Of a stretch of 64,000 bases of DNA, positions 1 to 11,481 are shown piece by piece (the stretch's first letter is position 1; each line of letters starts with the position of its first letter). Source of the stretch: Uloborus plumipes (Eukaryota > Arthropoda > Arachnida > Araneae > Uloboridae). The notes under the pieces are model-generated. The model made no database searches, was not told where the DNA came from, and saw only the letters and a list, made by a program, of their open reading frames with translations. Position numbers and translations under genes: made by a program. Location: positions 1 to 64,000 of the forward strand of contig JAXGGA010005834.1 in the NCBI GenBank assembly GCA_038373865.1, given 5' to 3'.

Positions 1-162
1 AGGGGGATGGGTTGTTAAATGGGACACGTTTCCTTTCCGAAAGTTTTCTCAATTTAAAACTTGCAATTTTTACTATCTTTTTGACATGCTCAACTAAACT
101 ATGTATTTTGAAATTAGCACCGTTCTACGTTGTTTGATATGGCTCAAATGTTTTTATTATTA

Positions 163-338
163 CAGTCGACGCTCGATATAACGACCGTCTCCGTCCTACA
201 GAAAACGGTCTTTATAACGAATGGTCGCTGTAAGAGGTAGAACATAGAGTATATTGGGATACAGTTGGGGGTTTTCTCACCGGTCGTTATATTGGGATGG
301 TCTTTATAACGTGTGGTCGTTATAACGAGCGTCGACTG
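163..338. mobile_element. pogo/Tigger-like MITE, copy 1
   Basis: A 176-bp palindromic element with ends CAGTCGACGCTCG and CGAGCGTCGACTG, flanked on both sides by TA, as expected for Tc1/mariner-pogo insertions. The interior has the phrase ACGGTCTTTATAACGA and its near inverse. Two more copies of exactly 176 bp lie at 32729 and 40917, and a broken copy at 11482. It has no coding capacity, so it must have been moved by a transposase encoded elsewhere. Superfamily is inferred from TIR and TA target. Confidence 0.85.
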
Positions 339-453
339 TATTATTATTATTCCCTTTATTGTTATCTACCTGGACACCCCTATTTTGGTAAGATCAGAGA
401 AGACCTGACGCATGCGTAAATGCGCGGAAGTTTTACCTAAGAAGATCAGATAG

Positions 454-718
454 TAATTGAATCGTTTTATTTCGAAAAGGTAACATCTCTATTTTGATCT
501 CCTCTTCTCTTTAGAAAATTAAACAGCGCACGGTTATATTTTTGAATGTCATAATCAATGAAATAAATGCCTTTAGTTAAGTACAGCAATTACTGCAATA
601 ATTAACCAAATAACCATTGATTATGACATTCAAAAATATAACCGTGCGCTGTTTAATTTTCTAAAGAGACAGAGGAGATCAAAATAGAGTTACCTTTTCG
701 AAATAAACGATTCAATTG
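454..718. repeat. Foldback repeat with ~105-bp arms
   Basis: Left arm 454-560 is the reverse complement of 615-718 with few differences; both contain AACAGCGCACGGTTATA or its complement. The spacer is about 54 bp. No clear target-site duplication or coding frame was seen. Probably a MITE or a rearranged element end. Confidence 0.8.
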
Positions 719-950
719 TTGTTCTTAGCATTTAGTGTTATCATTTTTAGCTATACGGTAAATGTATGTGTTGTGTTATGGAATCAGTGTTTCCCAACAT
801 TCTTGAGCTCATCGTCCCCCTCCCCCCCCCCCCTTTCTCCTCGAAAAAACCAGAAGTTGGCGCAAGTGAACATCGTTATTGTTAAAAATATAAGTACCTA
901 ACTTTAATTTGAAGTAAAATGTACGCAATGAAAGCAACGAAATATATTAG

Positions 951-1251
951 CGTTAAAAACACGATCGATACTAGCGTTATTACAACGGAAGGTATTAACG
1001 TTTTTTCAACGTTAAAAAAAATGTTGAAAAATAGCATAAACAATAAGACATATTATCGTTAAAAACACGTTTGATACAAACGTCATTTCAACGGGAAGTG
1101 CTAACGTTATTTTAAAGTTGAAACATTTAGTTGAAAAACAGCATAATCAACGGAACCTATTAGCGTTGAAAACACGTTTGATACTAACGTTGTTTCAACG
1201 GATTGCGTAACGTTTTTACAACGTTAAAACAACGAATGTGTGCTACTTGGG
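951..1251. repeat. Three ~106-bp tandem units ending in TGCTACTTGGG
   Basis: The phrase CGTTAAAAACACG (third copy CGTTGAAAACACG) recurs at 951, 1057 and 1164, each followed by ATACNAACGTNNTTNCAACGG-like sequence. The array ends in TGCTACTTGGG, the inverse of the CCCAAGTAGCA end of the element at 53397, which also carries AACGTT-type repeats. This is therefore probably a one-ended copy of the same MITE family. Confidence 0.65.
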
Positions 1252-1336
1252 AAGCAATTGTAACCAATCACTTTTAAAATAAAAATTTTAATAAATGAAT
1301 AAAATACCTTTTTTTTTTCTTTCACAAAGCGAACTG

Positions 1337-1738
1337 ATATCATCGCTTTGGAAGAATAACGCTGCAACTCAAAAAAATCGAAAAATGACATTTTTATATC
1401 ATTTTGTTCAGAAAAAATAGCTCTTAATGATAAACAAGGTTACAACTCAAAAGTGTCAAAAATATCCGCTAGGGAGCAATTTTTGGAGAACACTGATGTA
1501 ACTCAAACTACCTTCACTCTTTTTAAAATGACGTCATTAGTTAAAATGCCATTGAAGTCAATCATGCTACATTAGAAAAGAGATTAAAAAGAGATTTTTA
1601 ATGCTAGTTTCATTAAAATAGTCGCAATAGTTTTGAACACAAGCGCGATAGAAGTTTCTGAAAAGTTAAAAATTGCTCTCCTGAAAAATGGGCTTTTTTG
1701 AGTTGCAGCGTTATTTTTCCAAAGCGACGATATAAGCA
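1337..1738. repeat. Inverted repeat (~50-60-bp arms)
   Basis: Left arm at about 1337-1400 has CGCTTTGGAAGAATAACGCT followed by GCAACTCAAAAAA. The right arm at about 1689-1738 is its reverse complement (TTTTTTGAGTTGCAGCG, then CCAAAGCGACGATAT). The spacer of about 290 bp is AT-rich. It looks like a non-autonomous foldback transposon; boundaries are approximate. Confidence 0.65.
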
Positions 1739-2325
1739 TTTGAAGGGTAAGATTAAACTATGATTATCGACATGTTTCTCAAAAAACATAAGTACATGTT
1801 TCAAGAAATTATTTTCTTTTCTACTCTAGAATTAAAATCATTAAAACAAAAAAAAAATTGAAGGAAAATAAATCAAAAATCTGAAAATTCATAAAATTGA
1901 CAGCGATTGCCGATATACTTCCTAAGGTTTATCCAAGGTGCCAAGAGGGAAGGAAGCTCTTGAACTTCTTTCTTTAACTTGTGATTTATTGTCTGAACCC
2001 TGAACAACCGGTTTCGTACAGGTTTACACAATTTCGGTGTTCGCTACCCTTTTTTTACTACTACTGTTTTCTCTTCTAAATACCCGTCGCTTTACTATCG
2101 CCCCTTAAGAATTTACCGCCCCTTTGAGGAGTCAAATCACCCCTTCGAGGGCGATCGCCCCAGGTTGGGAATCACTGGTTTATATATTGCACACACTAGT
2201 ATCGTTTTTAGTTATTTTTTGTATCATCCACGGTGTTCATCACTTATTCGCTGTTGCCGTGCCACCCTTTTGCGCTGTTTTCTACAATTGGACCTTTGGT
2301 ATTTACCTGTCCATTTCTTTTCCAG

Positions 2326-2472
2326 GTTTCGCCATTGACTGCTTCCGTTGCAACTCCAGCCACACGCTCGACTGTTTGGAAAAATTTATAAAACCCAACA
2401 GCCTCGTACCCGAACCGTGCTCCGATGTCTTTGAAGCGAGGTACTGCATCAAAGTGACTGGGATTTACCAAG
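2326..2472 (+). CDS. Ly6/uPAR GPI-anchored protein, penultimate coding exon
   Basis: This exon encodes the first half of a Ly6/uPAR (three-finger) domain. It starts after a TTTCTTTTCCAG acceptor and ends at CAAG/GTATTT, entering and leaving in phase 1. The peptide runs from DCFRCNSSHTLDC to FEARYCIKVTG and holds five cysteines in Ly6 spacing. The last exon (4989-5200) continues in phase and supplies five more. Family knowledge: arthropod Ly6 proteins are small, secreted, GPI-anchored surface proteins acting in septate junctions, ion-channel trafficking or barrier formation. Which subtype this is (crok, bero, twit or quiver-like) cannot be decided by eye. The signal-peptide exon is not seen; the open frame upstream of 2326 is intron read-through. 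The next intron (2473-4988) holds a hAT-like element with a Helitron inside it. Confidence 0.85.
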
Positions 2473-2905
2473 GTATTTATATCAATAGGACTCATTAAGT
2501 TGCAGTCATTGTTTAAGAACAATAAATGTCATCTATGTATATAATACAGTCGGAAGTAGCGCGCTACAAGTAGCGAAACTACTGTAGTAGCTACATTTTT
2601 TAGTAGTTAGTAGTGTAGCGCACTACTTTTTAAAAAAAAATAGAGTAGTGAGTAGCGCGATACAAAAAATAGTAGTTAGTAGCGATTTCTAAAAACTACT
2701 TTTAAATTAAAAAAAAAAATAAATAAATAAATGAACAAAATTAAAAAAAAAAAAGAGAACGAAGGAAAAAAACAAGGTTTTTCTTGTGGCGAATATTCGT
2801 ACAAATTGTAAAAAAATCTAAAAAGGACAAATTTTAGCAAAAAAAAAGGAACAAAAAGGAAAAGTAACAAAAAAATTCAAAGACAATTCTTATTTTTATT
2901 CCATA

Positions 2906-4357
2906 CTAGCAGTACCCGCACGGCGATGCCCGTGCAATAAATGTAAAGGAAGTTAACTAAATAAAGTTTAACTCACTCTTAAGACTTTTCTTCTTTTCGT
3001 GTGTGTGTGACTAACTTATTTATTTTTAGCGAATTTTTATATTTTTACGTTTCAATGGAACTTTTGACACAACTGTAGAGCCATGATTTTCGAAAACTCT
3101 CAACGACCACAGCAATATTGCCCTTGAAATTTAATATAATTCACCGATTTAACCGTAATTTCAATGTAAAATTGGTCGCCAAATCTAAATTTATTAACAT
3201 AGGGAACCGATTGTATCAGGTAGATCAGCCACAACCATTCTTCCATGATTTTAATGTGAACATTAAAAGGAAAGAAATATGTCTTTCGTACCATCCCTTT
3301 GAAGTGATTACAATCTAACAGTGACTCTCAAATAATCAAGATTTCGCTGGCCGGGAAGTTTGGAAAATTTCCCGGTTAACTGAATAGCGGTGTTACAGAA
3401 AATGTCAGAATGGAACTATTATTATTAAAAATTTAGTGATGGCGGCATTAAATACATGTTTTAAACATGCAATAAAATACGCTTTAAATTGCAAACAACT
3501 ACTGCTCCTTCCCAGACCGTTTTATTTTTCTTTGAGTTGGAGAAAGTAGTGTTTCACTGGATGGGAGGTTTGGTAAATTTCCTGATTGTCGCCAAACTTT
3601 ACGACGCCAAATGCGAAGAGGAACTGATAAGCCATCCCTAAATTTTTAACAATGATAGTTCCATTGTGACATTTTCGGGAACCCCGAATTTTGAGGAAGT
3701 CAACTTAATAAATTTAAATTCACTTTAACCTCCTCTGAAGAAAAAATATTATATCCTTTAGTTCAAATGCGCTCCACAACCTTTTAAATTGCACTTAAAG
3801 TCATGTTAAAGTTTAAATCAATTCGCCAAATAAATATAAGAGACAGAAAGTTAAGTAAGTAACAGGAGATATTAATTAATCAAATTGAATAAATTTTCAA
3901 GGCTTAAATCTATACGCAAATTTAAACCACAAAGTAACTTCAGGGACAAAAGAGCAGCTGATCAGGAAAATGGCTCTAGTGTTTCAGTTCTGCGTAGAGT
4001 TAGGCCTTGAAAATTGACTAAATTTGATTAATTAATATCTCCTGTCCTAATTAACGGACAGAAACGTGCTAAAACTTTTCTTTTTGAGAAAAAAAAACCC
4101 TTTCCAACGATATATAATGTTTTGGGGTGGGGGGAGGTTTTCCCCCCTCAATTATGGCGGATACACCAAAAATGAGACTAATTAATTAATTTAAAAATAA
4201 CTAATTCGAAATTAAAAATTTGGGCTTCGAGGTGCACGAGGGCGGGGTACGTTCGAATTTTTGAGCCAAGTTTCAGGTCTGTGGGTGCTGCGGGGGCTTC
4301 TGGCCAGCGGTTACAAACATACAGACAAACGAACACCGTCATCTTTATATATATAGA
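2906..4357 (-). mobile_element. Non-autonomous Helitron, reverse strand
   Basis: Read on the minus strand it starts TCTATATATATAAAG at 4357. It ends with a hairpin (GCACGGGC-ATC-GCCGTGC) followed by GGGTACTG and CTAG at 2906, between a host A and T. A 5' TC, a 3' hairpin and a CTRR end inserted at AT are the standard Helitron signs. No Rep or helicase frame remains. It carries an internal inverted repeat at 3863-4046. Confidence 0.85.
3863..4046. repeat. Inverted repeat inside the Helitron
   Basis: GGAGATATTAATTAATCAAA with its continuation (to about 3917) is matched in reverse complement at about 3992-4046, with a spacer of about 75 bp. Presumably an older foldback captured in, or inserted into, the Helitron. 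Confidence 0.7.
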
Positions 4358-4988
4358 TTTGAATGAGGTAATTTTTTAATCTAAACCAGTTTTCGAATTT
4401 TTTCGGTCGATCCTCAAACGGTGTATTCTTGTTATTTATTTATTTTTTAAAAAGTAGCGAAGTAGCGACTACATTTCAAAAGTAGTGTAGCTCGCTACAT
4501 TTTAAAAAAAAAGTAGTTGTAGCTGTAGTTAACTACATTTATAAGAAAGTAGTTGTAGTTGTAGTTCACTACGAAAAATATGTAGTTTTTCCAACCACTG
4601 GCACGGAACATAGTCATTGAATGATTGTGCAAAAGATTTTTGTCTCTTTATATCATTGATAAAGGTGGGTGGAGATGAAATTCGAGAATTCGTCATGTAA
4701 ATTCCAAGATATGGATGTTTTCGGGGAAAATCACTCGAGATAAACATGAGAAAAAGCATTAAATTATGCTGTAAAAGCAGGGAAATTAGAAAATTTCGAC
4801 ATCGAGAGGTTTTTGAGAGAAACAGGCTCGAGATAAACAGGTTCGACTGTAGTGTCATACCAACCGACCGCTTTTACCTTCTACTGAAAGTACCGGAAAT
4901 TTTCTTAAAAACATGCAGAAGAAATAGGAAATGATGTGGAAGATTAAATAATTTACATATTTTGTTGTTTTTTTTTCTCCACTTTTAG

Positions 4989-5200
4989 GCATAGAAGGAG
5001 CTCACCGCTTCTGTTCTTCGAAGGATATGGGCAATTATTGCGAATACATCACCCGAGAAGGTGATGAGAAAGAATTCCGCTCTTGTGTATACACTTGTGC
5101 CTCTGACGGTTGTAATGCTGCCACAAGGACTAAAGTTATTAGTAGTTTATTTACTGCCGGCATTTTCCTGCTCTTGCTCGTTTTCTTTGTTTTTGCATGA
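4989..5200 (+). CDS. Ly6/uPAR GPI-anchored protein, last coding exon
   Basis: After a TTTTTTTCTCCACTTTTAG acceptor the frame continues in phase from 2472. It gives the second half of the domain: RFCSSKDMGNYCEYI, then a stretch ending CASDGCNAA, and a hydrophobic tail (SSLFTAGIFLLLLVFFVFA) before TGA at 5198. The Cys-Asn pair ending the domain, followed by a short spacer and a roughly 15-residue hydrophobic end, is the classic layout of a GPI-anchor signal. The two exons together carry ten cysteines, enough for five disulfides. The protein should be processed in the ER and held on the outer plasma membrane. The 3' UTR may extend to either of two AATAAA sites (5414, 6799). Confidence 0.88.
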
Positions 5201-6958
5201 AAGATCCCCCATGGTCAACGACGATCCTTTTTGTGCCTGGATCACCTGATCAACACCCGGCAGCTGCTAATTGTATTTCCAATCTCACTCATCAGATCAA
5301 ATGTATTCAATCTGATGCTGGACGGCATGATATTCGGACGACTAGAGATGAAGACTGAACATATCACTTACGCAGAAGAAAATATTTTGAAAAAGTGATT
5401 ACAATTATTTTTAAATAAAAGTTAATGTCATTTTTCCAAGTAACATGATTTTTGAACTTGATATGTGTGAGGAGGGGGGGGGGTATCTTTTGACACATGA
5501 AAAATTGAATTGGAAATGAATTTATTGAAGACATAAAATGAGTTTTTGTTTTTGTTTTTTTTTCCAAATTTTCAGATCAGTAGAGAAAGTTTCAGGAGAC
5601 TAAGAATACTCCTGCATTTGGTTGTCACAAAAGAACAATGATGTAGACCAGAGACTTACTTAAACATCCTCAATAGTTTTCAGGTCTGCTTTTGGCCAAG
5701 CTATCCACAAAAAATTTCAATCGCCCTTTTTTCGGGTACCAGACAGTGGCGGGTGGTTAGCCGTAAATTCTGAACCTTTCCTACTTTAAAAAATAGTCAA
5801 CAAGGTGTCCAAAATTACACATACATCGCATCTATTGCCATTATCAATTGCTTGTTTAAATTTATTAAATTTGTAGAAGTTCAAATTAAGAAATTAATAG
5901 AAAATTTGAAGGGCAAACAAACTTACAGTAGTTGTTGCACTATTGTCAGAACATAATGAATTTGTTGCACAAATATTTTTTTTAGTTTTACCTTGATGAT
6001 TTCCCGAAATAATATCATTATTCATTAGCATTTGTTGTAAATAAATTGTACCCACTACTTTATGGGTCATACGTGCGCGTAATAGTTTTTATTTACTGGT
6101 TTCATTCAACTGGATTACAAACTTGAAAACTAAACTTGTTCATTTTGCTATTCCAACTTAAATGACAATCAGCCCAATTCTCCTACGCCCCAAATTCAGC
6201 TGTGAAATCTTGTTCTACTCTGTCACGTTACGAATTTGATTTTGGTGAATCAGCTGAGATTTTGTCTACGTGATAGGTCGAAAATAACAGAGAAAGAAGT
6301 TCGGTCTATACGGGCAGCTCCTTGAATGTGTGACATGTATTTAAGCTTTAGAGTTAAGAAGCCATACTTTGATTAAGAATGCATTTTTCTGGCCTAAATC
6401 AAGTGTTTTGCATTTATTTTCTTTCCAGTTTTTTTTATTTATTTTTTAAATGTCTGTTTGAATATTGTTTGTGTACACATGATTTGTACTTTTATTACGT
6501 CCTGCATCCAAAAACCCTATATTTTGTGTAGATTGCTTTTGGTCCGAGATTTTGATTACCTCATCGAAGACTGAGCTTATACATATCAAATAAGGAAGAT
6601 GCCATTCAAATTCTTGGATTACTGTTCTGCATTTCTTACTGTAATTGTACTTTGTTTTTGTATGATGTATTGAAGATCACAATGTAACCCAAAATCGAGT
6701 TGGAGGCTTTTAATTGAATTTTAATAGCTTTTAATAATGTTGACTTATTCAGAAATAATATCTGTAATATGTTGTGACTGGAACTGATTTTCTGACCCAA
6801 TAAAATGTTATGTAAATAATGTTTGTATGATTTCAAAAAAACTTGCCAATTTATTCATTTTTATGACGAGTTCCAGAAAAACGAATGCGTCTATGAAATG
6901 CAAAAGTTGAAAAATAAATCTTTATTAATTTAACAAAGGAGGAGGTTATACAATAGGA
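5201..6958 (+). other. Ly6 gene 3' UTR and downstream spacer
   Basis: No coding frame or repeat structure is evident. AATAAA hexamers at 5414-5419 and 6799-6804 are candidate poly(A) signals for the Ly6 transcript. The sequence between them lacks the inverted repeats seen around it, which fits a long UTR. Confidence 0.45.
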
Positions 6959-9517
6959 TAGGGTGAGTCAAAAAAATCGATTTTTTTTTATTTCGAAATC
7001 GCATTACCTCTCAAAAGTTGTGGTTTAGTATCCACAACTTTGGAAAAATAAAAAAAAAATTCTAAGTTGACGTCTTCGGTTCGCGCATGAGGCTCAAAGT
7101 TGGAAAAAATATATTAAAAATGGAAATTTTCAAAAAGAAAAAAAAATTGCACCTTTTTATAATGCAAGTGCCATAAGCTGTAAATATTTTGTGCATTTTT
7201 AATCTAAAAAAATATTTCATAGCTTTTACATACGATCTTTAGTTTTGCACATCAGCCTTAAATTGGGCTAAAATCGCTTACAATGTCAAATTTCGAAAAT
7301 ATCGCTTTTTTTATTTCGAAGTCGCATTACCTCTCAAAAGTTGTGGTTTGGTATCAAAAATTTGAGGGGAAAAAAATCTAAGTTGACTCTTCGGTTCGCG
7401 AATGAGGCTCAAAGTTGGAAAATATATGCTAAAAATGGAAATTTTCAAAAAATAATTTGAAAAAAAAAAAAGTAATTTTTTTCTATCGAAACTGCTTTAA
7501 ATTGTTAGTAGATAACATAATTTGAACCCAAAAAATTATATATAACTTTTAGAAGATACATTCTGTTTGTGCATAAGGCTCAAAATATGAAAAAAAAAAG
7601 TCAAAAACTGAACCAGAACGCACTATGTCGACGCTGTGCCGGTATATTTTTATTCCACAGCCAACTTGTCTAGACATTACACATAATCATTTTGGGGGAC
7701 AGTTCAAAGTCAATGCAGTCTGCACTCCCTTTGGTTGTCACTTAGTCAGCTAGAACCGCCAAACAAACAGCATCTTTAATTAGCAACTGAAAGTGCATCA
7801 AAAAGTGCAGCGTGTTTAGCTTTGGGTGAGTTTTTTTTTTGTAACTTTTTTGCATATTTTTATGCTCAAGTTTTGTTCTACTGCTCTCCGTTCTCTGAAT
7901 AATAAATAATGGAACCCCAGGAAATTTCTAAACGTTTAATTGTTTGTCCGTTTTTTGGTGCACCGAAAGGGTTAAGTCAAAGTGTTTTACCCATATGTGC
8001 AGATGTGTTGTTAGCTTGCTTTGAAGAAAAATCTCAACCTGTAAAAGACGAACCTTTTTCAAGGGTTCGACATTTGCTTGAAAGTGTAAATGGTGATACT
8101 ATAGGGCCGGGCCCACACGTTTCTCTGGGAAAATTGGCAAGAAGTTGACTAACTGTGAAAAACTCCCTGTTGTAAATTTTGAAACTATTAATAGTGAGGA
8201 TATAAATGTGACAAAAACTGACTTAAGCAAAGACCAACAGTATTTACTTAACATTTATCGAGCAGTCAAGACAGGAAAGTGTGCACCAGATCTCGCTGGG
8301 AAAGATCCTGGACCTCTTTGTAACTCTAAGTGGTTAACTTGTATAAATAGAATATTAAGACTATATAATTAAATTTCTGGTTAGCTATATTATGGTTTAA
8401 AATTAAAATGCATCCCTCTGTAGAGTTTGGAGCAGTTAACGTGTTTAAATTAGTACAGAAGACAAGAGAATTGCCCGAAAGAGTACGTGAAATAATTGAT
8501 CCTGTCATTCAGAGGAATGCGTATTTTTCTCATTCCGAAAATCTACTCATTTCAATGGTACTAGATGAGAGAGTGTACGTAAAACAGCTAGCTTTTCGAA
8601 GATTGCTAAAAGCAAGAAAACAAGAACCAAAAGGGAAATCGGTGCCAACTTTTCAACCATCGACCATAAATTTTGCAGCTTAAAATTACATTGAACTTAT
8701 TGATTGATCCAAGTGCCAACTTACACCTCCTCCAATAATGAGCAATGTGCCAACGAAAAGTCTAGAAGAGCTGGTAAATACTAATGTTCTCCCAGAGTTC
8801 GATTTAACTAAATTTCCTTGTCATACACCAAGTGTCGAAAGAATTGTAAAGCTCGTAACAGAATCTTGTATTAAAGTATGCGAAGAAGAGAACAGGGATG
8901 GTTTCATAAAGGCAACTTTGCTGTCAAGGTCAACTATGCCATCATTTGACTGCAAATCTCAATTTAAAACAATTCCCAACACATTTGTGGGCATCTGAAG
9001 GTCACAAAAAATAGGTAAAATGACTACTTTGCAATTAAAATACTATTACACGCATATATAAACATGTATTTAACTATACGTGTACGTATAGTACAGTAAT
9101 AAAAGATTATATTTAACAAAATTAGAACTTCTAAAAATATTTTTCAAATGAAAATATGTCTCATATGTATCATTGTATACTAAACACGTAAATTTGACAT
9201 TGTAAGCGATTTTAGCCCAATTTAAGCCTGATGTGCAAACTAAAGATCGTATGTAAAAGCCATAAAATATTTTTTAGATTAAAAATACACTATATATTTA
9301 CATCTTATGGCAGTTGCATTATAAAAAGTAATTTTTTTTTTTCTTTTTGAAAATTTTCATTTTTAACACATTTTTTCCAACTTTAAGCCTCATGCGCGAA
9401 CCGAAGACGTCAACTTAGATTTTTTTTTTGCCCCCCAAGTTGTGAATACTAAACTACAACTTTTGAGAGGTAATGCGATTTCGAAATAAAAAAATCGATT
9501 TTTTTCGACTCACCCTA
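6959..9517. mobile_element. Long-TIR DNA transposon of unassigned superfamily
   Basis: Left arm 6959-7295 and right arm about 9193-9517 are reverse complements, with outer ends TAGGGTGAGTC and GACTCACCCTA. TTATACAAT lies just outside both ends (6946-6954 and 9518-9526), a likely target duplication, although four extra bases (AGGA) separate it from the left TIR. The left subterminal block is partly repeated at about 7300-7620. Inside is the decayed coding region 7909-8998. The subterminal phrase TTCGGTTCGCGCATGAGGC recurs in altered form in the palindromic element at 19435-21870, implying one superfamily. Confidence 0.7.
7909..8998 (+). pseudogene. Decayed transposon protein, unassigned family
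   Basis: Coding traces run through three frames. 7909-8148 begins MEPQEISKRL. 8145-8372 contains DPGPLCNSKWLTCINRILRL. From about 8378 to 8998 one frame contains HPSVEFGAVNVFKLVQKTRE, DERVYVKQLAFRRLLKAR and KFPCHTPSVERIVKLVTES, and is broken by TAA at 8681 and a TGA in the IELID/SKCQ segment. There is a frameshift near 8140 and another, or a deletion, near 8372. From memory, proteins with the DPGP...SRWLT...NRILRLY and PCHTQAVER signatures are repeated in arthropod and cnidarian assemblies, usually as uncharacterised proteins. The position between long inverted repeats suggests a transposase or helper. No DDE motif could be placed with confidence. This copy is dead. Confidence 0.65.
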
Positions 9518-9526
9518 TTATACAAT

Positions 9527-10080
9527 GTGACTGAGTTTTTTTTTTTTTTTTTTTCCAAATATTCACCGATTACTCGGAAGACGGTTGAACAGATTTACAA
9601 AATTATTTTTTGTTTGAAATTGTATTCCTTTCAGTTGGTCCCATGGTCCGGGTTTGATAACGGGATCCTGCAGAAATCGAGGGAAATTGTGTTCGTCGTG
9701 AGAATTTTAAATGAAGGCTTCTCTGGAGCACTAATGAAATTCGTTTTTATGGTGTTTTTATCCTTGTTTTATGCTGACAACAGATAACGGGCCACGTACA
9801 TACTATTTTCATCGCGAGAAACTCATATTCCTATGAAATACAAATTAATTAAAAATCTAAATATTTAAATGACTTTGATTAAACTAACATTCAAGTAAAT
9901 TCCAGAGAATAACAAAGATTTGTTTTCAGTATCAATCGTTTAAATTTTAGACGTGTTGATAGTTTTTTTTTAGATAGTTTATTTTATTTGGCATTTACTT
10001 GAGGATATATGAAGTTTCGAAATGGAAACATTATCTTACTTCTGAAGTACATTTAGACTAAAAAGTAATTTAAAAAAAAT
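9527..10080. other. Spacer without recognised features
   Basis: AT-rich sequence with a poly-T run at about 9536-9554. No repeat boundary or convincing coding frame was seen. Confidence 0.5.
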
Positions 10081-10350
10081 AGAACTTCAATCGGTAATTG
10101 CTCTAAAAAGTAAAAAAAAAAAATTATTCTTTGATACACCATCGATACTACTTTTAAACGTAAACTTTGAAGTTGGCGCAAAAACGATCGATAATGACGT
10201 TTTTCCATATTTTTGCCAACATAACATTTTTAAGAGAAACCATTGAAAAGTAAGAACAGAATATTTGTACCAATGCTTAAAAGTAGTATCAATGGTGTAC
10301 AAGGAATAAATTATTTTTTACTTTTTAGAGCAATTACCGATTGAAGTTCT
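10081..10350. mobile_element. MITE with ~75-bp inverted arms
   Basis: The 270-bp unit starts AGAACTTCAATCGGTAATTG and ends CAATTACCGATTGAAGTTCT; a perfect 20-bp terminal inverted repeat continues as an imperfect stem including CTACTTTTAA and its complement. No target duplication could be assigned and there is no coding frame. Confidence 0.85.
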
Positions 10351-10536
10351 GAAGTCGGGTCTTCTCTTTTTTTTTATTCCAAAAATATTTTAATTTAAGA
10401 ACTCTTTTCTCCACACATTTATCACACTCTCAGCCCTTGAATTAATCGGGCAATTTGTTTACCCCGCCGTATCGAATACGGAATTATCATCACCCTAATT
10501 ATAATTTAACTGTCGCATTTCTGAAAATTTCAAGTA

Positions 10537-11056
10537 CTGTCGGCCCCGCTTAATCGAATACTGTCGGTCCCAAGAAATTTTATTCGATTAAGCGGGAAAC
10601 ATTTTTTTACCTTTCCATTTTGACAATTTTAGTCTCAAAACGTAGTAATTACAAAGAAATAGCTATATAAAGGAAATAATGTTATTGGTAAAAAGAATTT
10701 GAAATAAGAAAAGTATAAATATTGTACGGTCATATGAAAATCATAAAAAAGTAACTTACAACTTGTGCTACAAAAAATTTGTTTTTCGCCTTTCACTTTT
10801 ATTTTCTGAAACAGTTCACAATAATGGTTTGTTTGCTCCAAGGTCTTGTGGGAACACTTTCATTTTATTCTACATTTTTCTTACCAAAATTTTTTTCAAA
10901 GGAAGACAAAAATATTATTCGATTACCCGGGGAAATTATTCGATTAAGCGGGGATATTTAACATTGTGTCTATGGGGAAATGTTCGGTTCCAGACGGTTT
11001 TATTCGTATAAGCGGGGTATTCGTTTATCCGTTACCCGATTAAGCGGGGACGACAG
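10537..11056. mobile_element. Tc1/pogo-type element with GCTTAATCG termini
   Basis: The left end CTGTCGGCCCCGCTTAATCG and right end CGATTAAGCGGGGACGACAG are imperfect inverted repeats flanked by TA. Further CGATTAAGCGGG/CCCGATTA motifs are scattered inside. A second, more diverged copy is at 50214-50382. No transposase frame. Confidence 0.75.
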
Positions 11057-11481
11057 TAATTGTTTTCCTGGGCGGATTATCCGTGCAAACAACTAATCAT
11101 GCAGCTTTGTAACTAACATCAGGGCGCATAGTTAGTCTCCTACCTAATTATCTCTCTTGTAATTCGCACTCGCCGTGAAAGTAAATTTAAAGGATACGGA
11201 ATGGGTGTGTTTACGTAAAGCCTTACGTTATGTAAATTCAGGGCTTTATGTTTACGTAAGTTGTGTCGAGAAAGAGATACAGGCTTTCGCGCTAGGTAAA
11301 TATTTGATCAAGCGCGGGTTGCCTTCGAAGTAATGAAGCAGAGTTAAAATTAAATTCAGTGGCTCCGGGTAAGGGTTTAAGTCTTCTCGGTTTTTATTGG
11401 AATGAAATAGCTGCATCATGAGCTGAAATGGGTAGTGTATTAATTGTTTTTGTTTTTGCAATTTTAGAAGTTGGGGATATA

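Larger units (their letters stand above)
785..2177. mobile_element. Possible hAT-like element
   Basis: The left boundary reads CAGTGTTTCCCAAC and the right boundary GTTGGGAATCACTG, inverted repeats of the type ending many hAT elements (CAGTG...CACTG). The flanking 8-mers do not match, so the two ends may belong to different insertions. Two smaller repeats lie inside (951-1251 and 1337-1738). No transposase frame was found. Confidence 0.4.
2547..4600. mobile_element. hAT-like element interrupted by a Helitron
   Basis: The left end starts CAGTCGGAAGTAGC and the right end finishes GTTTTTCCAACCACTG. Both ends are followed inward by runs of GTAGCG/GTAGTT motifs (2551-2700 and 4440-4590) in inverted orientation. 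CAGTG-type ends and subterminal repeats suggest hAT, but no clean 8-bp duplication was found. It sits in the last intron of the Ly6 gene. Confidence 0.6.

Noticed and set aside
2124..2325. N-terminal extension of the Ly6 open frame
   Set aside because: It is upstream of a strong TTTCTTTTCCAG acceptor, is hydrophobic by base composition, and overlaps a hAT end; treated as intron.
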